This document shows, one piece after another, positions 1-8,848 of a stretch of DNA of 64,000 bases. The stretch comes from Evansella halocellulosilytica (GTDB taxonomy: Bacteria > Bacillota > Bacilli > Bacillales > Salisediminibacteriaceae), in the NCBI RefSeq assembly GCF_002335745.1, contig NZ_NIST01000001.1, forward strand, positions 3,596,354 to 3,660,353, in the 5' to 3' direction. Both the position numbers and the translations under genes were made by a program. The notes beneath the pieces are model-generated. The model saw only the letters and a list, made by a program, of their open reading frames with translations. It was not told the origin of the DNA and ran no database searches. Position 1 is the stretch's first letter; each line of letters opens with the position of its first letter.

Positions 1-2
1 AT

Positions 3-641
3 GTTATCGCAGTTGATTTGCCTGGTCACGGGCAATCTCCATTCACGAATGAAAAAACGATTTATGACTATACCGATAAAATCATTCATTTACTCTCCTC
101 CTTAAATATCCTACAGGCTACATGGATCGGACATTCGATGGGGGGATACATTACGATGGCGGCTGTTGAAAAATACTTGCCTTATGTAAAACGAGCTGTA
201 TTTGCTTATTCTTCACCTGTTGCAGATACCGTTAAAGGGAAACATCAACGGCTGCAACAAATTGAAACAATGAGAACAAAAGGGTTAAAAACATTCATCC
301 AGGATCAACTTCCGAAATACTTCGCTGCACAATCAAATGAAAGAGATCTTGAAGAAGCTTATAAACATGCAGAACATACAACGATTGAAGGAGCAATTGC
401 TGCAACATATGCAATGAAAGACCGGCCAGATCAAGTCAATATGGTTAATCAGTCAAAAATACCATTACTATTTATAGAAGGGAAAAACGATCTAGTAGAA
501 ATGCCATTTTTATCGACCTCTTCATTTATTACGAAAGTAAAAACAGATACAAGTCACATGGGAATGCTTGATAACCCTAGTCAATTTGTTTCTGTATTAA
601 TCGACTGGCTTAATCAAACAAAAACAGAAGCTCTACAATAG
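3..641 (+). CDS. alpha/beta hydrolase, 5' end cut by the window edge
   Basis: The frame is open from the first bases of the window (VIAVDLPGHGQS), so the gene starts upstream and 212 residues are visible. The sequence shows an alpha/beta-hydrolase fold: the D-PGHG-S turn, the nucleophile elbow GHSMGG with the catalytic Ser, an acidic residue in EGKNDL and the C-terminal His in TSHMG. This is the usual Ser-Asp-His triad order of soluble esterase/lipase-like hydrolases. The substrate cannot be told from sequence. An internal ATG at 18 would cut off the strand and turn that precede the elbow, so it is not the start. The gene lies alone before a short AT-rich gap. Confidence 0.85.
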   Translation, partial: VIAVDLPGHGQSPFTNEKTIYDYTDKIIHLLSSLNILQATWIGHSMGGYITMAAVEKYLPYVKRAVFAYSSPVADTVKGKHQRLQQIETMRTKGLKTFIQDQLPKYFAAQSNERDLEEAYKHAEHTTIEGAIAATYAMKDRPDQVNMVNQSKIPLLFIEGKNDLVEMPFLSTSSFITKVKTDTSHMGMLDNPSQFVSVLIDWLNQTKTEALQ

Positions 642-727
642 TTTCTGTTATTTTCAAATTTTTACATTTTTCGCACATTAAATGTGATATAAATGAAACT
701 ATTAAATTGAATGGTGGTGATCGTAGT

Positions 728-1177
728 GTGGTAAAGTTTTATTTTATCATAATAGCTGTCATTGGCGGGATGCTAGCAGGTACACAAGCTTCTATAAACG
801 GTGAATTAGGGAAAAAGATAGGTAGTATTGAAGCTGCGTTTTTCTCTTTTTTTATTGGTACAGTCTTTTTGACGTTATGTATGATTTTCACCGGAAAAGG
901 ACAAGTTACCCAAATATTTTCATTACCTAAATGGCAGCTAATCGGAGGAATCCTTGGTGCATTGTTTGTTTCTTTTATTATTTTCGCTGTACCTAACATT
1001 GGTGTAGCTTTAACGATTTTCGCAGCTATTTTGGGGCAAATACTTATCAGCCTTATTATCGATCACTTCGGTTTATTCGGAGCGAGGCCAATTTCAATTA
1101 ATGTAAAGAGGATCATAGGCGTCATGTTTATGCTTGTCGGTTTAATCTTTATATATCGCGGAACATTTACGCATTAA
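728..1177 (+). CDS. small DMT-superfamily membrane protein (YdcZ/DUF606-like)
   Basis: A 149-residue protein with about five hydrophobic segments and very few charges, typical of the short DUF606/YdcZ half-size transporters of the drug/metabolite superfamily, which work as homo- or heterodimers. The Gly-rich first helix (AVIGGMLAGTQASINGELG) matches this family. A TTG lies in frame at 707, but the GTG at 728 sits a proper distance after GGTGGTGAT and gives the usual family length, so it is preferred. No partner half-transporter is next to it. The substrate is unknown. Confidence 0.75.
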   Translation: MVKFYFIIIAVIGGMLAGTQASINGELGKKIGSIEAAFFSFFIGTVFLTLCMIFTGKGQVTQIFSLPKWQLIGGILGALFVSFIIFAVPNIGVALTIFAAILGQILISLIIDHFGLFGARPISINVKRIIGVMFMLVGLIFIYRGTFTH

Positions 1178-1182
1178 CGATT

Positions 1183-1303
1183 TTACAATTTGAACATTCA
1201 TATTCGCTGACAATTTAACATTATGTATAATGTATTAACTCAATATTCCACGTACAATTTAATTAACTTCGGAATATTCTGTTTATTTACAATTTTCAAC
1301 ATT
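1183..1303 (+). promoter_or_regulatory. cluster of four ACAATTT-type repeats before the pyrimidine operon
   Basis: Four related copies of ACAATTT, three of them followed by AACATT, lie at 1185-1198, 1210-1222, 1254-1267 and 1289-1303 in the 238-base gap before the beta-ureidopropionase gene. A TATAAT hexamer (1226-1231) lies among them with only a weak -35 at 17 bases. The same-strand repeats look like binding sites for a regulator, possibly the PucR-type protein encoded at 8849. The link to that protein is inference. Confidence 0.35.
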
Positions 1304-1415
1304 ATTGTTTTGGGGGAGGTAGATAGAATTCAATATCCATCAACGTGAAAGATGAAGTTCCTTTATATAAACATTTTATAGAAACATATTATAAACCTTT
1401 AAGGGAGGATTTTCT

Positions 1416-2306
1416 ATGTCTGATAACGTGCAGATTGGTTTAATACAAGCTAAAAATGATGTGCATGGTGATGAACCAGTATATGTCCATAAAGAAAAAG
1501 CAATCGAAAAACATATTAAACTTGTAAAAGAGGCGAAACAAAAAGGCGCACAAATTATTTGTTTGCAAGAAATCTTTTATGGACCATATTTTTGTTCAGA
1601 ACAAACGACAAAATGGTACGACTCTGCAGAAGAAATTCCCAATGGCCCAACTACAAAACGATTTCAAGATTTAGCTAGAGAGTTAGAAGTCGTGATCGTA
1701 CTACCAATTTATGAAAAAGAAGGGATTGCAACATATTACAATACAGCAGCTGTTATTGATGCTGATGGCTCGTATTTAGGAAAGTACCGTAAACAGCATA
1801 TTCCCCATGTCGGTGTAGGTGATCAAGGCTACGGATTTTGGGAGAAATTTTATTTTAAACCAGGAAACTTAGGGTATCCAGTATTTGATACAGCGTTTGC
1901 CAAAGTAGGCGTTTATATTTGTTATGACAGGCATTTCCCAGAAGGAGCTAGATTACTAGGATTAAATGGTGCAGAAATTGTCTTTAATCCTTCCGCAACA
2001 GTTGCTGGATTATCTGAATATTTATGGAAACTTGAACAACCTGCCCATGCAGTAGCTAATGGCTATTATATCGGGGCAATCAACCGAGTAGGGGTAGAAG
2101 CACCTTGGAATATGGGCGAATTTTACGGTCAATCATATTTAGTTGATCCAAGAGGAAGTATGGTATCCATTGGAAGCCGTGACCAAGATGAGGTTATCAT
2201 TGGTGACATGAATAAAAAAATGATTCGAGAAGTACGTGATACGTGGCAATTTTACAGAGATCGTCGTCCAGAAACATATGACAAGATGACTGCACTCCTA
2301 CCTTAA
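1416..2306 (+). CDS. beta-ureidopropionase (nitrilase superfamily)
   Basis: A 296-residue carbon-nitrogen hydrolase. The nitrilase triad is visible: Glu52 (CLQEIFY), Lys126 (YRKQHIP) and Cys169 (YICYDRHFPEG). The surrounding HVGVGDQGYGFWEKFYF and NRVGVE segments are typical of N-carbamoyl-beta-alanine / N-carbamoyl-D-amino acid amidohydrolases. It would hydrolyse N-carbamoyl-beta-alanine to beta-alanine, CO2 and ammonia, the third step of reductive pyrimidine degradation. The start follows AAGGGAGG. It is first in the set with preT, preA and dihydropyrimidinase, which fixes the role; the gap to preT is 61 bases. By family alone it could also be an N-carbamoyl amino acid hydrolase. Confidence 0.9.
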   Translation: MSDNVQIGLIQAKNDVHGDEPVYVHKEKAIEKHIKLVKEAKQKGAQIICLQEIFYGPYFCSEQTTKWYDSAEEIPNGPTTKRFQDLARELEVVIVLPIYEKEGIATYYNTAAVIDADGSYLGKYRKQHIPHVGVGDQGYGFWEKFYFKPGNLGYPVFDTAFAKVGVYICYDRHFPEGARLLGLNGAEIVFNPSATVAGLSEYLWKLEQPAHAVANGYYIGAINRVGVEAPWNMGEFYGQSYLVDPRGSMVSIGSRDQDEVIIGDMNKKMIREVRDTWQFYRDRRPETYDKMTALLP

Positions 2307-2367
2307 GTAACAGTATAAAGCCGCTTTCAAACACTACTGATATGAGTTAAAGAAGGAGGTATTACGA

Positions 2368-3735
2368 GTGAGCGACCTTCAAAATCTATCTTTACACGAT
2401 CTACAATTAAATTTTGAAGAAGTGAACGCAGGTTTGTCTAAACAAGAGGCACTTGAGGAGGCGAACCGTTGTCTCTATTGTTACGACGCTCCCTGTATAA
2501 AAGCTTGTCCAACGGATATAGATATACCAAAATTCATTAAGAAAATCGCTTCAGGGAACATAAAAGGTTCTGCAAAAACAATTATGACCGCTAATCCCGT
2601 TGGGGCAAGCTGTGCTCGAGTTTGTCCAACTGAAGAGCTTTGCGAAGGTGCATGCGTACTTAATCATTCGACTAAACCGATTATGATTGGTGATTTGCAG
2701 CGCTATGCGACAGACTGGGCAATAAAAAATGAACAAGTTCTGTTTAAGTCTGGAAAGAAAAATGGTAAGTCAGTTGCCATCGTCGGAAGCGGACCCGCAG
2801 GGCTGTCAGCAGCGAGAGAGTTAGCACGATTAGGTTATCACGTGACGATTTTTGAAGCAGAAAATGAAGCAGGCGGATTAAATACTTATGGGATTGTTTC
2901 CTTTAGATTGCCACAAGCCATTTCATTTTGGGAAGTCAATCAAGTTAAACAGTTAGATGTCACGATCCAGACAAATACGAGAGTCGGAAAAGATATTAGT
3001 CCAGAGGATTTACTTAATCAATACGATACCGTCATTTTAGCCGTAGGTATGGGGAGAGTACCGAATCTCGGAATCGAAGGAGAAGAATTGATCGGTGTTT
3101 ATGATGCGATTGAGTTTGTGAAGGCAACGAAAACGAAGCCTCTAAACAATGAATTTACCGGGAGTCGTGTTGCTGTGATCGGTGCTGGCAATACAGCAAT
3201 TGACGGTGCGACCTGTTCAGTTCGATTAGGTGCTGAAAATGTAAAAATACTGTACCGACGAACTGAAAAAGAAATGACTGCTTATGACTTTGAATACGAA
3301 TTTGCTAAGCAAGATGGTGTAGAGTTCCGTTGGTTAACAGCACCTAAAAAAATCATAGGTGATGAAAACGGAAGGGTCAAAGCGATCGAATGTTACAAAA
3401 TGAAATTAGGGAATCCAAGTGAAGATGGCAGACGCCTTCCCGTCCCGATAGAAGGTTCAGAATTTACTCTTGAAGTGGACACTGTCATTAAAGCCATCGG
3501 ACAATCTCGCTATACTGAACTAATTGAAAGTTTCGGACTTGACCATCGTAATGGTGTCGTAACAGTGTGCGAAAACACCTTCCAAACTTCTAATCCAAAT
3601 GTTTATTCATGTGGTGATGTCATATTCGGAAAAGGGCAAGGGGAAGCGATGGTTGTCACAGCCGCTCAACAAGGAAAACAAACTGCATATGCAATCCACA
3701 AGAGATTACTTAGTCATTCAACTGAATCAGCATAA
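2368..3735 (+). CDS. preT: dihydropyrimidine dehydrogenase subunit PreT (FAD/NAD(P), Fe-S)
   Basis: A 455-residue flavoprotein related to the small subunit of glutamate synthase. The N-terminus carries two cysteine sets for 4Fe-4S clusters (Cys35, 38, 43, 47 and Cys82, 86, 92, 96). An FAD-binding GSGPAG follows near residue 140, and a second Rossmann motif, GAGNTAID, near 270 binds NAD(P)H. With PreA it forms the bacterial dihydropyrimidine dehydrogenase that reduces uracil or thymine. The start is GTG, seven bases after AAGGAGGT. It precedes preA by 86 bases. Confidence 0.92.
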   Translation: MSDLQNLSLHDLQLNFEEVNAGLSKQEALEEANRCLYCYDAPCIKACPTDIDIPKFIKKIASGNIKGSAKTIMTANPVGASCARVCPTEELCEGACVLNHSTKPIMIGDLQRYATDWAIKNEQVLFKSGKKNGKSVAIVGSGPAGLSAARELARLGYHVTIFEAENEAGGLNTYGIVSFRLPQAISFWEVNQVKQLDVTIQTNTRVGKDISPEDLLNQYDTVILAVGMGRVPNLGIEGEELIGVYDAIEFVKATKTKPLNNEFTGSRVAVIGAGNTAIDGATCSVRLGAENVKILYRRTEKEMTAYDFEYEFAKQDGVEFRWLTAPKKIIGDENGRVKAIECYKMKLGNPSEDGRRLPVPIEGSEFTLEVDTVIKAIGQSRYTELIESFGLDHRNGVVTVCENTFQTSNPNVYSCGDVIFGKGQGEAMVVTAAQQGKQTAYAIHKRLLSHSTESA

Positions 3736-3821
3736 ACACTCCGCTAAGAATGAAGTAATTTACATTTCCCATTAAATTTTTTAAACGACATTACGTGAAT
3801 ACGTATTGAGGAGGTCATATC

Positions 3822-5105
3822 ATGGCTGATTTAAGCATTGATCTTGCAGGAATTAAATCACCTAACCCTTTTTGGCTTGCGTCCGCTCCTCCAACTAACT
3901 CAGGTTACCAAGTTCAAAGAGCCTTCGATGCTGGCTGGGGAGGTGCAGTATGGAAAACGTTAGGTGACCCTATTTTGAATGTAACTTCAAGATTTGCCGC
4001 AATGGACTTTAATGGTCAAAAAGTTGTAGGGTTTAATAATATTGAATTAATAACAGACAGACCGCTCGAAGTCAATTTACAGGAAATCTATGAAACGAAA
4101 AAGAAATTCCCCGACCATGCCATAATTGCATCACTCATGGTTGAACCTAAACAAGAAAAATGGCATGAAATTGTGAAACGAGTTGAAGAAGTTGGAGTCG
4201 ATGGACTTGAGCTGAATTTTGGTTGTCCACACGGTATGGCAGAACGCGGAATGGGATCTGCCTCAGGTCAAGTACCAGAATTAGTCGAAAAGCAAACTTA
4301 TTGGGTAAAAGAAGTTGCCGAAACGCCTGTCATTGTAAAACTGACACCGAATATTACAGATATTACAGTGACCGCAGAGTCTGCTGTTCAAGGCGGTGCG
4401 GATGCTGTCAGTATGATTAATACGATTAACAGTTTAGCAGCTGTCGATTTAGATACTTGGAATACAGTACCTCACGTCGCTGGAAAAGGAGCTCATGGCG
4501 GATACTGCGGCCCGGCAGTGAAGCCTATCGCATTGAATATGGTAGGTGAATGTGCACGTAATACAAATATTCATGTTCCGATATCAGGAATAGGCGGTAT
4601 TTCTAACTGGCAAAACGCGGTAGAATTTATGCTCATGGGCGCTACAGGAGTCCAAGTATGTACAGCTGTTATGCACCATGGTTTTAGTATTGTAGAAGAT
4701 ATGATTGAAGGCCTTGAAAATTATTTAGACGAAAAAAAACTTTCATCTGTGAACGATTTGATTGGTAAGTCAGTACCTAAATATTCAGACTGGGGAAATT
4801 TAGATCTAAATCATAAAGTCGTTGCCAGAATTAATAATGATACGTGTATAAACTGCAATAAGTGTCATATTGCTTGTGAGGATGCCTCTCATCAATGTAT
4901 TGATATGTTAAAAGACAGCGATGGTAAAGAATACTTAAAAGTTAGGGAAGAAGATTGCGTAGGTTGTAATTTATGTTCGATCGTTTGTCCGGTCGACGGA
5001 GCGATCGATATGATTGATATTCCAAGCGAACAACCAATGACATGGAACGAGCGCCAAGCTGTGATCCGAGCAACAGATATATCGAGTGAAAGCTTTGTAA
5101 AATAA
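3822..5105 (+). CDS. preA: dihydropyrimidine dehydrogenase catalytic subunit PreA
   Basis: A 427-residue protein with a dihydroorotate-dehydrogenase-like FMN barrel followed by a C-terminal ferredoxin domain. The barrel shows NFGCPHG and CGPAVKPIAL, the region of the active-site loop in this family. The tail has two 4Fe-4S motifs, CINCNKCHIAC and CVGCNLCSIVCP. It reduces the 5,6 double bond of uracil and thymine using electrons passed from PreT. The stop is 11 bases before the dihydropyrimidinase gene, and a TAAGGAGG site bridges them, so the two are cotranscribed. Confidence 0.93.
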   Translation: MADLSIDLAGIKSPNPFWLASAPPTNSGYQVQRAFDAGWGGAVWKTLGDPILNVTSRFAAMDFNGQKVVGFNNIELITDRPLEVNLQEIYETKKKFPDHAIIASLMVEPKQEKWHEIVKRVEEVGVDGLELNFGCPHGMAERGMGSASGQVPELVEKQTYWVKEVAETPVIVKLTPNITDITVTAESAVQGGADAVSMINTINSLAAVDLDTWNTVPHVAGKGAHGGYCGPAVKPIALNMVGECARNTNIHVPISGIGGISNWQNAVEFMLMGATGVQVCTAVMHHGFSIVEDMIEGLENYLDEKKLSSVNDLIGKSVPKYSDWGNLDLNHKVVARINNDTCINCNKCHIACEDASHQCIDMLKDSDGKEYLKVREEDCVGCNLCSIVCPVDGAIDMIDIPSEQPMTWNERQAVIRATDISSESFVK

Positions 5106-5116
5106 GGAGGCTAACA

Positions 5117-6532
5117 ATGAAGAAAGTAATCAAAAATGGGATAATTGTAACGGCTTCAGACACTTATCAAGCTGACATATTAATCGAAAACGGGAAAATC
5201 TCAGCAATAGGCGAAAACATTTCAGAAGAAGAAGTAGAGGTTGTCGATGCAAAAGGGTGTTATGTATTTCCTGGTGGGATAGACCCTCATACACACTTAG
5301 AAATGCCATTTGGTGGAACAGTATCAAGAGATGATTTTGAAACAGGAACGATCGCTGCTGCATTCGGCGGAACGACAACCGTAATCGATTTTTGTTTAAC
5401 AAATAAAGGAGAACCACTTAAAAATGCGATTCAAACGTGGCATGACAAGTCAAAAGATAAAGCGGTGATCGATTATAGTTTTCATTTGATGATCGGTGAA
5501 ATAAATGAAAATGTCTTAAATGAGCTTCCACAAGTGATCGAAGAGGAAGGAATTACCTCGTTTAAAGTTTTTATGGCTTATAAAAATGTTTTTCAAGCCG
5601 ATGATGAAACTCTGTTTCGAACACTCGTTACAGCGAAAGAACTTGGTGGACTCGTCATGGTTCACGCAGAAAACGGTGATGTCATTGAATATTTAGTTAA
5701 AAAAGCACTATCTGAAGGGAAAACAGATCCTATTTATCATGCTCTTACGAGACCACCAGAAGCAGAAGGAGAAGCGACAGGCAGAGCAGCACAATTAACA
5801 GGTTTATCTAACTCTCAATTATATGTTGTTCACGTATCTTGTGCTGAAGCTGTTGAACAAATTTCGAATGCACGCTCAAAAGGATACGACGTTTGGGGCG
5901 AAACATGTCCTCAATATCTCGTTTTAGATCAAACGTACTTGGAAAAACCTCATTTTGAAGGGGCAAAATATGTATGGTCTCCACCTTTACGTGAAAAAGC
6001 ACATCAAGAAGTATTATGGAACGCGTTAAAGAGTGGACAATTGCAAACGTTAGGTTCTGATCAATGCTCATTCGATTTCAACGGTCAAAAGGATTTAGGG
6101 AAAGGGGATTTCTCAAAAATTCCGAATGGTGGTCCGATGATTGAGGATCGTGTCAGTATCCTTTTTTCTGAAGGTGTTAAAAAAGGAAAAATTACGTTAA
6201 ATCAGTTTGTAGATATTACGTCAACTAGAGTAGCAAAGTTATTTGGCTTATTTCCTGAAAAAGGGACAATTACAGTAGGTGCTGATGCGGATATCGTCAT
6301 TTTTGATCCAACACTTGAAAGAACTATTTCTGCTGAAACTCATCATATGGCGGTTGATTACAATGCTTTTGAAGGAATGAAAATAACAGGTCAACCAGTA
6401 ACTGTAATGTCAAGAGGAGAATTCGTCATAAAAGACGAGCAGTTTGTCGGAAATCCAGGGGATGGAAAGTATGTAAAACGTAAAAAATATATGTCAAATG
6501 AAGAGGTAGAACAGAAAAAGTTAACAACGTAA
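5117..6532 (+). CDS. hydA: dihydropyrimidinase (D-hydantoinase)
   Basis: A 471-residue amidohydrolase that opens dihydrouracil or dihydrothymine to the N-carbamoyl beta-amino acid. The complete dinuclear zinc site is readable: His58 and His60 (DPHTH), carboxylated Lys150 (TSFKVFMAYK), His183 (MVHAEN), His239 (VVHVSC) and Asp315 (GSDQCSF). These numbers agree with well-studied bacterial hydantoinases. It is translationally close to preA and ends the first transcription block, with a hairpin about 70 bases downstream. Confidence 0.93.
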   Translation: MKKVIKNGIIVTASDTYQADILIENGKISAIGENISEEEVEVVDAKGCYVFPGGIDPHTHLEMPFGGTVSRDDFETGTIAAAFGGTTTVIDFCLTNKGEPLKNAIQTWHDKSKDKAVIDYSFHLMIGEINENVLNELPQVIEEEGITSFKVFMAYKNVFQADDETLFRTLVTAKELGGLVMVHAENGDVIEYLVKKALSEGKTDPIYHALTRPPEAEGEATGRAAQLTGLSNSQLYVVHVSCAEAVEQISNARSKGYDVWGETCPQYLVLDQTYLEKPHFEGAKYVWSPPLREKAHQEVLWNALKSGQLQTLGSDQCSFDFNGQKDLGKGDFSKIPNGGPMIEDRVSILFSEGVKKGKITLNQFVDITSTRVAKLFGLFPEKGTITVGADADIVIFDPTLERTISAETHHMAVDYNAFEGMKITGQPVTVMSRGEFVIKDEQFVGNPGDGKYVKRKKYMSNEEVEQKKLTT

Positions 6533-6600
6533 CAGATCAGTTATATCATTCGCGAAGAGTTTATTTACAAACCAAAAGTATAATGACATCACTAAACATT

Positions 6601-6636
6601 AATAGCTTGACTTAACTACGATTGAGTCAAGCTATT
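6601..6636 (+). terminator. stem-loop after dihydropyrimidinase
   Basis: AATAGCTTGACT and AGTCAAGCTATT form a perfect 12-base stem with a 12-base loop. A mixed T-rich tail follows rather than a clean T run, so it may be a leaky terminator or an attenuator before the transporter gene. Confidence 0.55.
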
Positions 6637-6685
6637 GTTATATATCTATTATTCTCATCTGTGCAAATGAGAGGGGGGGATTGTG

Positions 6686-8152
6686 ATGAGTAAGGAAAAC
6701 GAGTATTTAAAATCTCCAGATTTGTTGCCTGTCAAACATTCTGGGAAAAAGATTAGTTCCTTCGGTTTTATGATTATGTGGGTCGGAATGGCGGTTGTAT
6801 TAGCAGCCTTCGCCATCGGTGGTGCAGGTGTAGAAAGCTTACCATTAAGTATGGTCATACTCGCAGGGTTAATTGGCTGTATCGCAATAGGTTTGTTTAT
6901 TACGATAATCGGTGATATCGGTATTGAACATGGCCTATCTTTTCCGGTTTATATGCGTGCTCCATTCGGAACAGTAGGTACTCATGTTCCTTCTGTTGTG
7001 CGAGGTTTAGCCGCATCATTTTGGTTTGGAATTAACACATTTTTCGGTGCAACAGCTATTAACGGAATACTATTTGTTTTGTTTTCCTTTGATAATTGGT
7101 TCCTCTGTTTTATCATCTTTGCAATTGTTCAATTATTTAATACAGCACTAGGAATCAAAGCAATTGAACGTTTTGCTGATCTAGCTGCACCGACGATCAT
7201 CATTATCTCAATATGGATCTATTCTACTTTATCAGGAAGAGCTCTTGAACAAGGTAGAGATGTCTGGACTTGGGTTGAGTCACCGGCTTCCGGGGGTGCG
7301 GCAGCGACAGCTTTCTTTATTGTTATATTTAGTGTAATGGGTTTTTGGGCAACATTGGCTGCTGATATTCCGTCGATTTCTCGTTTCATTAAAGCACCAA
7401 AATTCGAGAGAAATTGGTTTAAAAGAAACAAAGCTTCTTTACTAGGCAGTGTGGTTGCCATGCCAATTGCTCAAACGTTCATAATCGTCATCGGTGCTGT
7501 TTCTTATATTGCTGTTTCAGACTACGATCCGATCGTCGCTTTACAAGAAGCTGCTGGCGGTTTCGTTCTTGTCATATTACTAGTCATGATTGTTTTTGCA
7601 CAATGGTCGACAAATATTGCCGCAAATTTAGTCCCTGCAGCGACGATCTTTTCAAATGTTGGTGGTCCAAAAGTACCGTTTTGGGCTGGCGTGTTTATGG
7701 CAGGAATTGCTGGATCTATCGTGCAACCTTGGAATCTTTTCGACATTTTAATTCCGATTCTATTAGTTGTCGGCGGAATTCTCTCAGCGATTGTCGGGAT
7801 CTTATTTACTGATTATTATATCCTCCGTAAACGCCGCGTAAATGTCCATGATCTATACAAAACAAACGGACAATACAAATATTTGAACGGGATCAATATT
7901 GCTGGTTTTATCGCTTGGATTACTGGTGGTGTTGCTGCTTATGTTCTTACGAATTATTCATTTATAGTAGGATTTATCGTTGGGGGAGCTGTCTATTATT
8001 TCCTTACAAAGTACTGGTGGTTTAAAAAATATAAACAAGCGGAAATTGAAGATCCAGATGATGAGAAGTACTTGGGCATTACTGTTGGTCGAGATTGGAA
8101 TGTAGATGATGAAAAACAAGAAAAAAAAGCGATCATCTCAGACGGTTCATAA
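6686..8152 (+). CDS. NCS1-family nucleobase permease
   Basis: A 488-residue protein with about twelve membrane segments, of the nucleobase:cation symporter-1 type (uracil, allantoin, cytosine and hydantoin permeases). The N-terminal pattern, with charged residues followed by FGFMIMWVGMAV and the IEHGLSFPVYMRAPFG region, fits the family. The location between pyrimidine-degradation genes makes uracil, thymine or dihydropyrimidine/hydantoin uptake most likely. A GTG overlaps just upstream (6683), but the ATG at 6686 is better placed after GAGGGGGGGA. The C-terminus is charged and cytoplasmic. Confidence 0.88.
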   Translation: MSKENEYLKSPDLLPVKHSGKKISSFGFMIMWVGMAVVLAAFAIGGAGVESLPLSMVILAGLIGCIAIGLFITIIGDIGIEHGLSFPVYMRAPFGTVGTHVPSVVRGLAASFWFGINTFFGATAINGILFVLFSFDNWFLCFIIFAIVQLFNTALGIKAIERFADLAAPTIIIISIWIYSTLSGRALEQGRDVWTWVESPASGGAAATAFFIVIFSVMGFWATLAADIPSISRFIKAPKFERNWFKRNKASLLGSVVAMPIAQTFIIVIGAVSYIAVSDYDPIVALQEAAGGFVLVILLVMIVFAQWSTNIAANLVPAATIFSNVGGPKVPFWAGVFMAGIAGSIVQPWNLFDILIPILLVVGGILSAIVGILFTDYYILRKRRVNVHDLYKTNGQYKYLNGINIAGFIAWITGGVAAYVLTNYSFIVGFIVGGAVYYFLTKYWWFKKYKQAEIEDPDDEKYLGITVGRDWNVDDEKQEKKAIISDGS

Positions 8153-8194
8153 TTTCTTTTCACTTATATAAATCTGAATAGGGGGAGCATGTAA

Positions 8195-8410
8195 ATGGCT
8201 GAATATCAACAATTTTTAAATGAAAGGGATAAAATTGATCATTTAATTGAACAGGGCTATTCGATTAAGTCCGTAATAGAAAACTTAAGTGGTGCCTTTG
8301 TCGAGTTCGAATTAAATAAAAACGGAGAAAACCAGACTGAAACATTGCATATATTGAACGCTGATGCTAGGAAGTATTTTTCCACATTAATGATTAAACA
8401 AAACTCGTAA
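8195..8410 (+). CDS. small acidic protein of unknown function in the pyrimidine locus
   Basis: A 71-residue soluble protein that I do not recognise. It starts with an ATG after AGGGGGAGC, 42 bases behind the permease gene and before a strong hairpin, so it is the last gene of that transcription unit. The first half is predicted helical and charged (NERDKIDHLIEQGY); the second half has strand-like alternation (GAFVEFELNKNGE) and the ending DARKYFSTLMIKQ. No signal peptide, membrane segment, metal motif or HTH is evident. It could be a regulator or partner of the transporter or pathway enzymes; that is guesswork from position. Confidence 0.65.
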   Translation: MAEYQQFLNERDKIDHLIEQGYSIKSVIENLSGAFVEFELNKNGENQTETLHILNADARKYFSTLMIKQNS

Positions 8411-8431
8411 ATCATCTATATCAATTTTTTA

Positions 8432-8454
8432 AAACAGGGGGTGTACCCCTGTTT
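8432..8454 (+). terminator. terminator hairpin after the small pyrimidine-locus gene
   Basis: AAACAGGGG pairs with CCCCTGTTT across a 5-base loop, followed by a T-rich stretch. It separates the permease unit from the regulator. Confidence 0.7.
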
Positions 8455-8497
8455 ATTTATTTCACAGGTGCTAGTTTTATCTTGGTCATGAAAGCAA

Positions 8498-8715
8498 GCG
8501 GCCACATGATCCCTTATTTGATAAATTTGAGCCATTTTATCAATTTAGCGGCCATGAGATCCCTTATTACCATCAAAATTAGCGAAATGAAGGCTATTTT
8601 TAAGCAATAGCGAACCTGATGTCCGCTAACTTTGGAAGAGTGCTGTTTTGTTCACAAATAGCGGATCTCATGTCATCGAAAGTTAATCATCCAGCGCAGC
8701 GGCCACAGGACGGAT
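8498..8715 (+). repeat. REP-like imperfect palindromic repeats
   Basis: Five related segments of about 20 bases lie at 8498-8520, 8547-8568, 8606-8628, 8656-8676 and 8697-8715 in both orientations. The common core is AGCGGccATGAGATCCcTTATT or its complement (AATAGCGGATCTCATG). They fill most of the 440-base gap between the small gene and the PucR-type regulator. They look like a dispersed non-coding repeat family; no coding frame runs through them. Confidence 0.6.
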
Positions 8716-8848
8716 TCAGGTTTTATTCATAAATACATTTGGTGAATTGTCATAATTTTCTTAACTGAAATCCATTTCCATACTATAATAAATATAAGTG
8801 ATTAAAAAATGAGTTCTCTTCCGTGCTAAGAGATAGAAGAGGTGCTTT

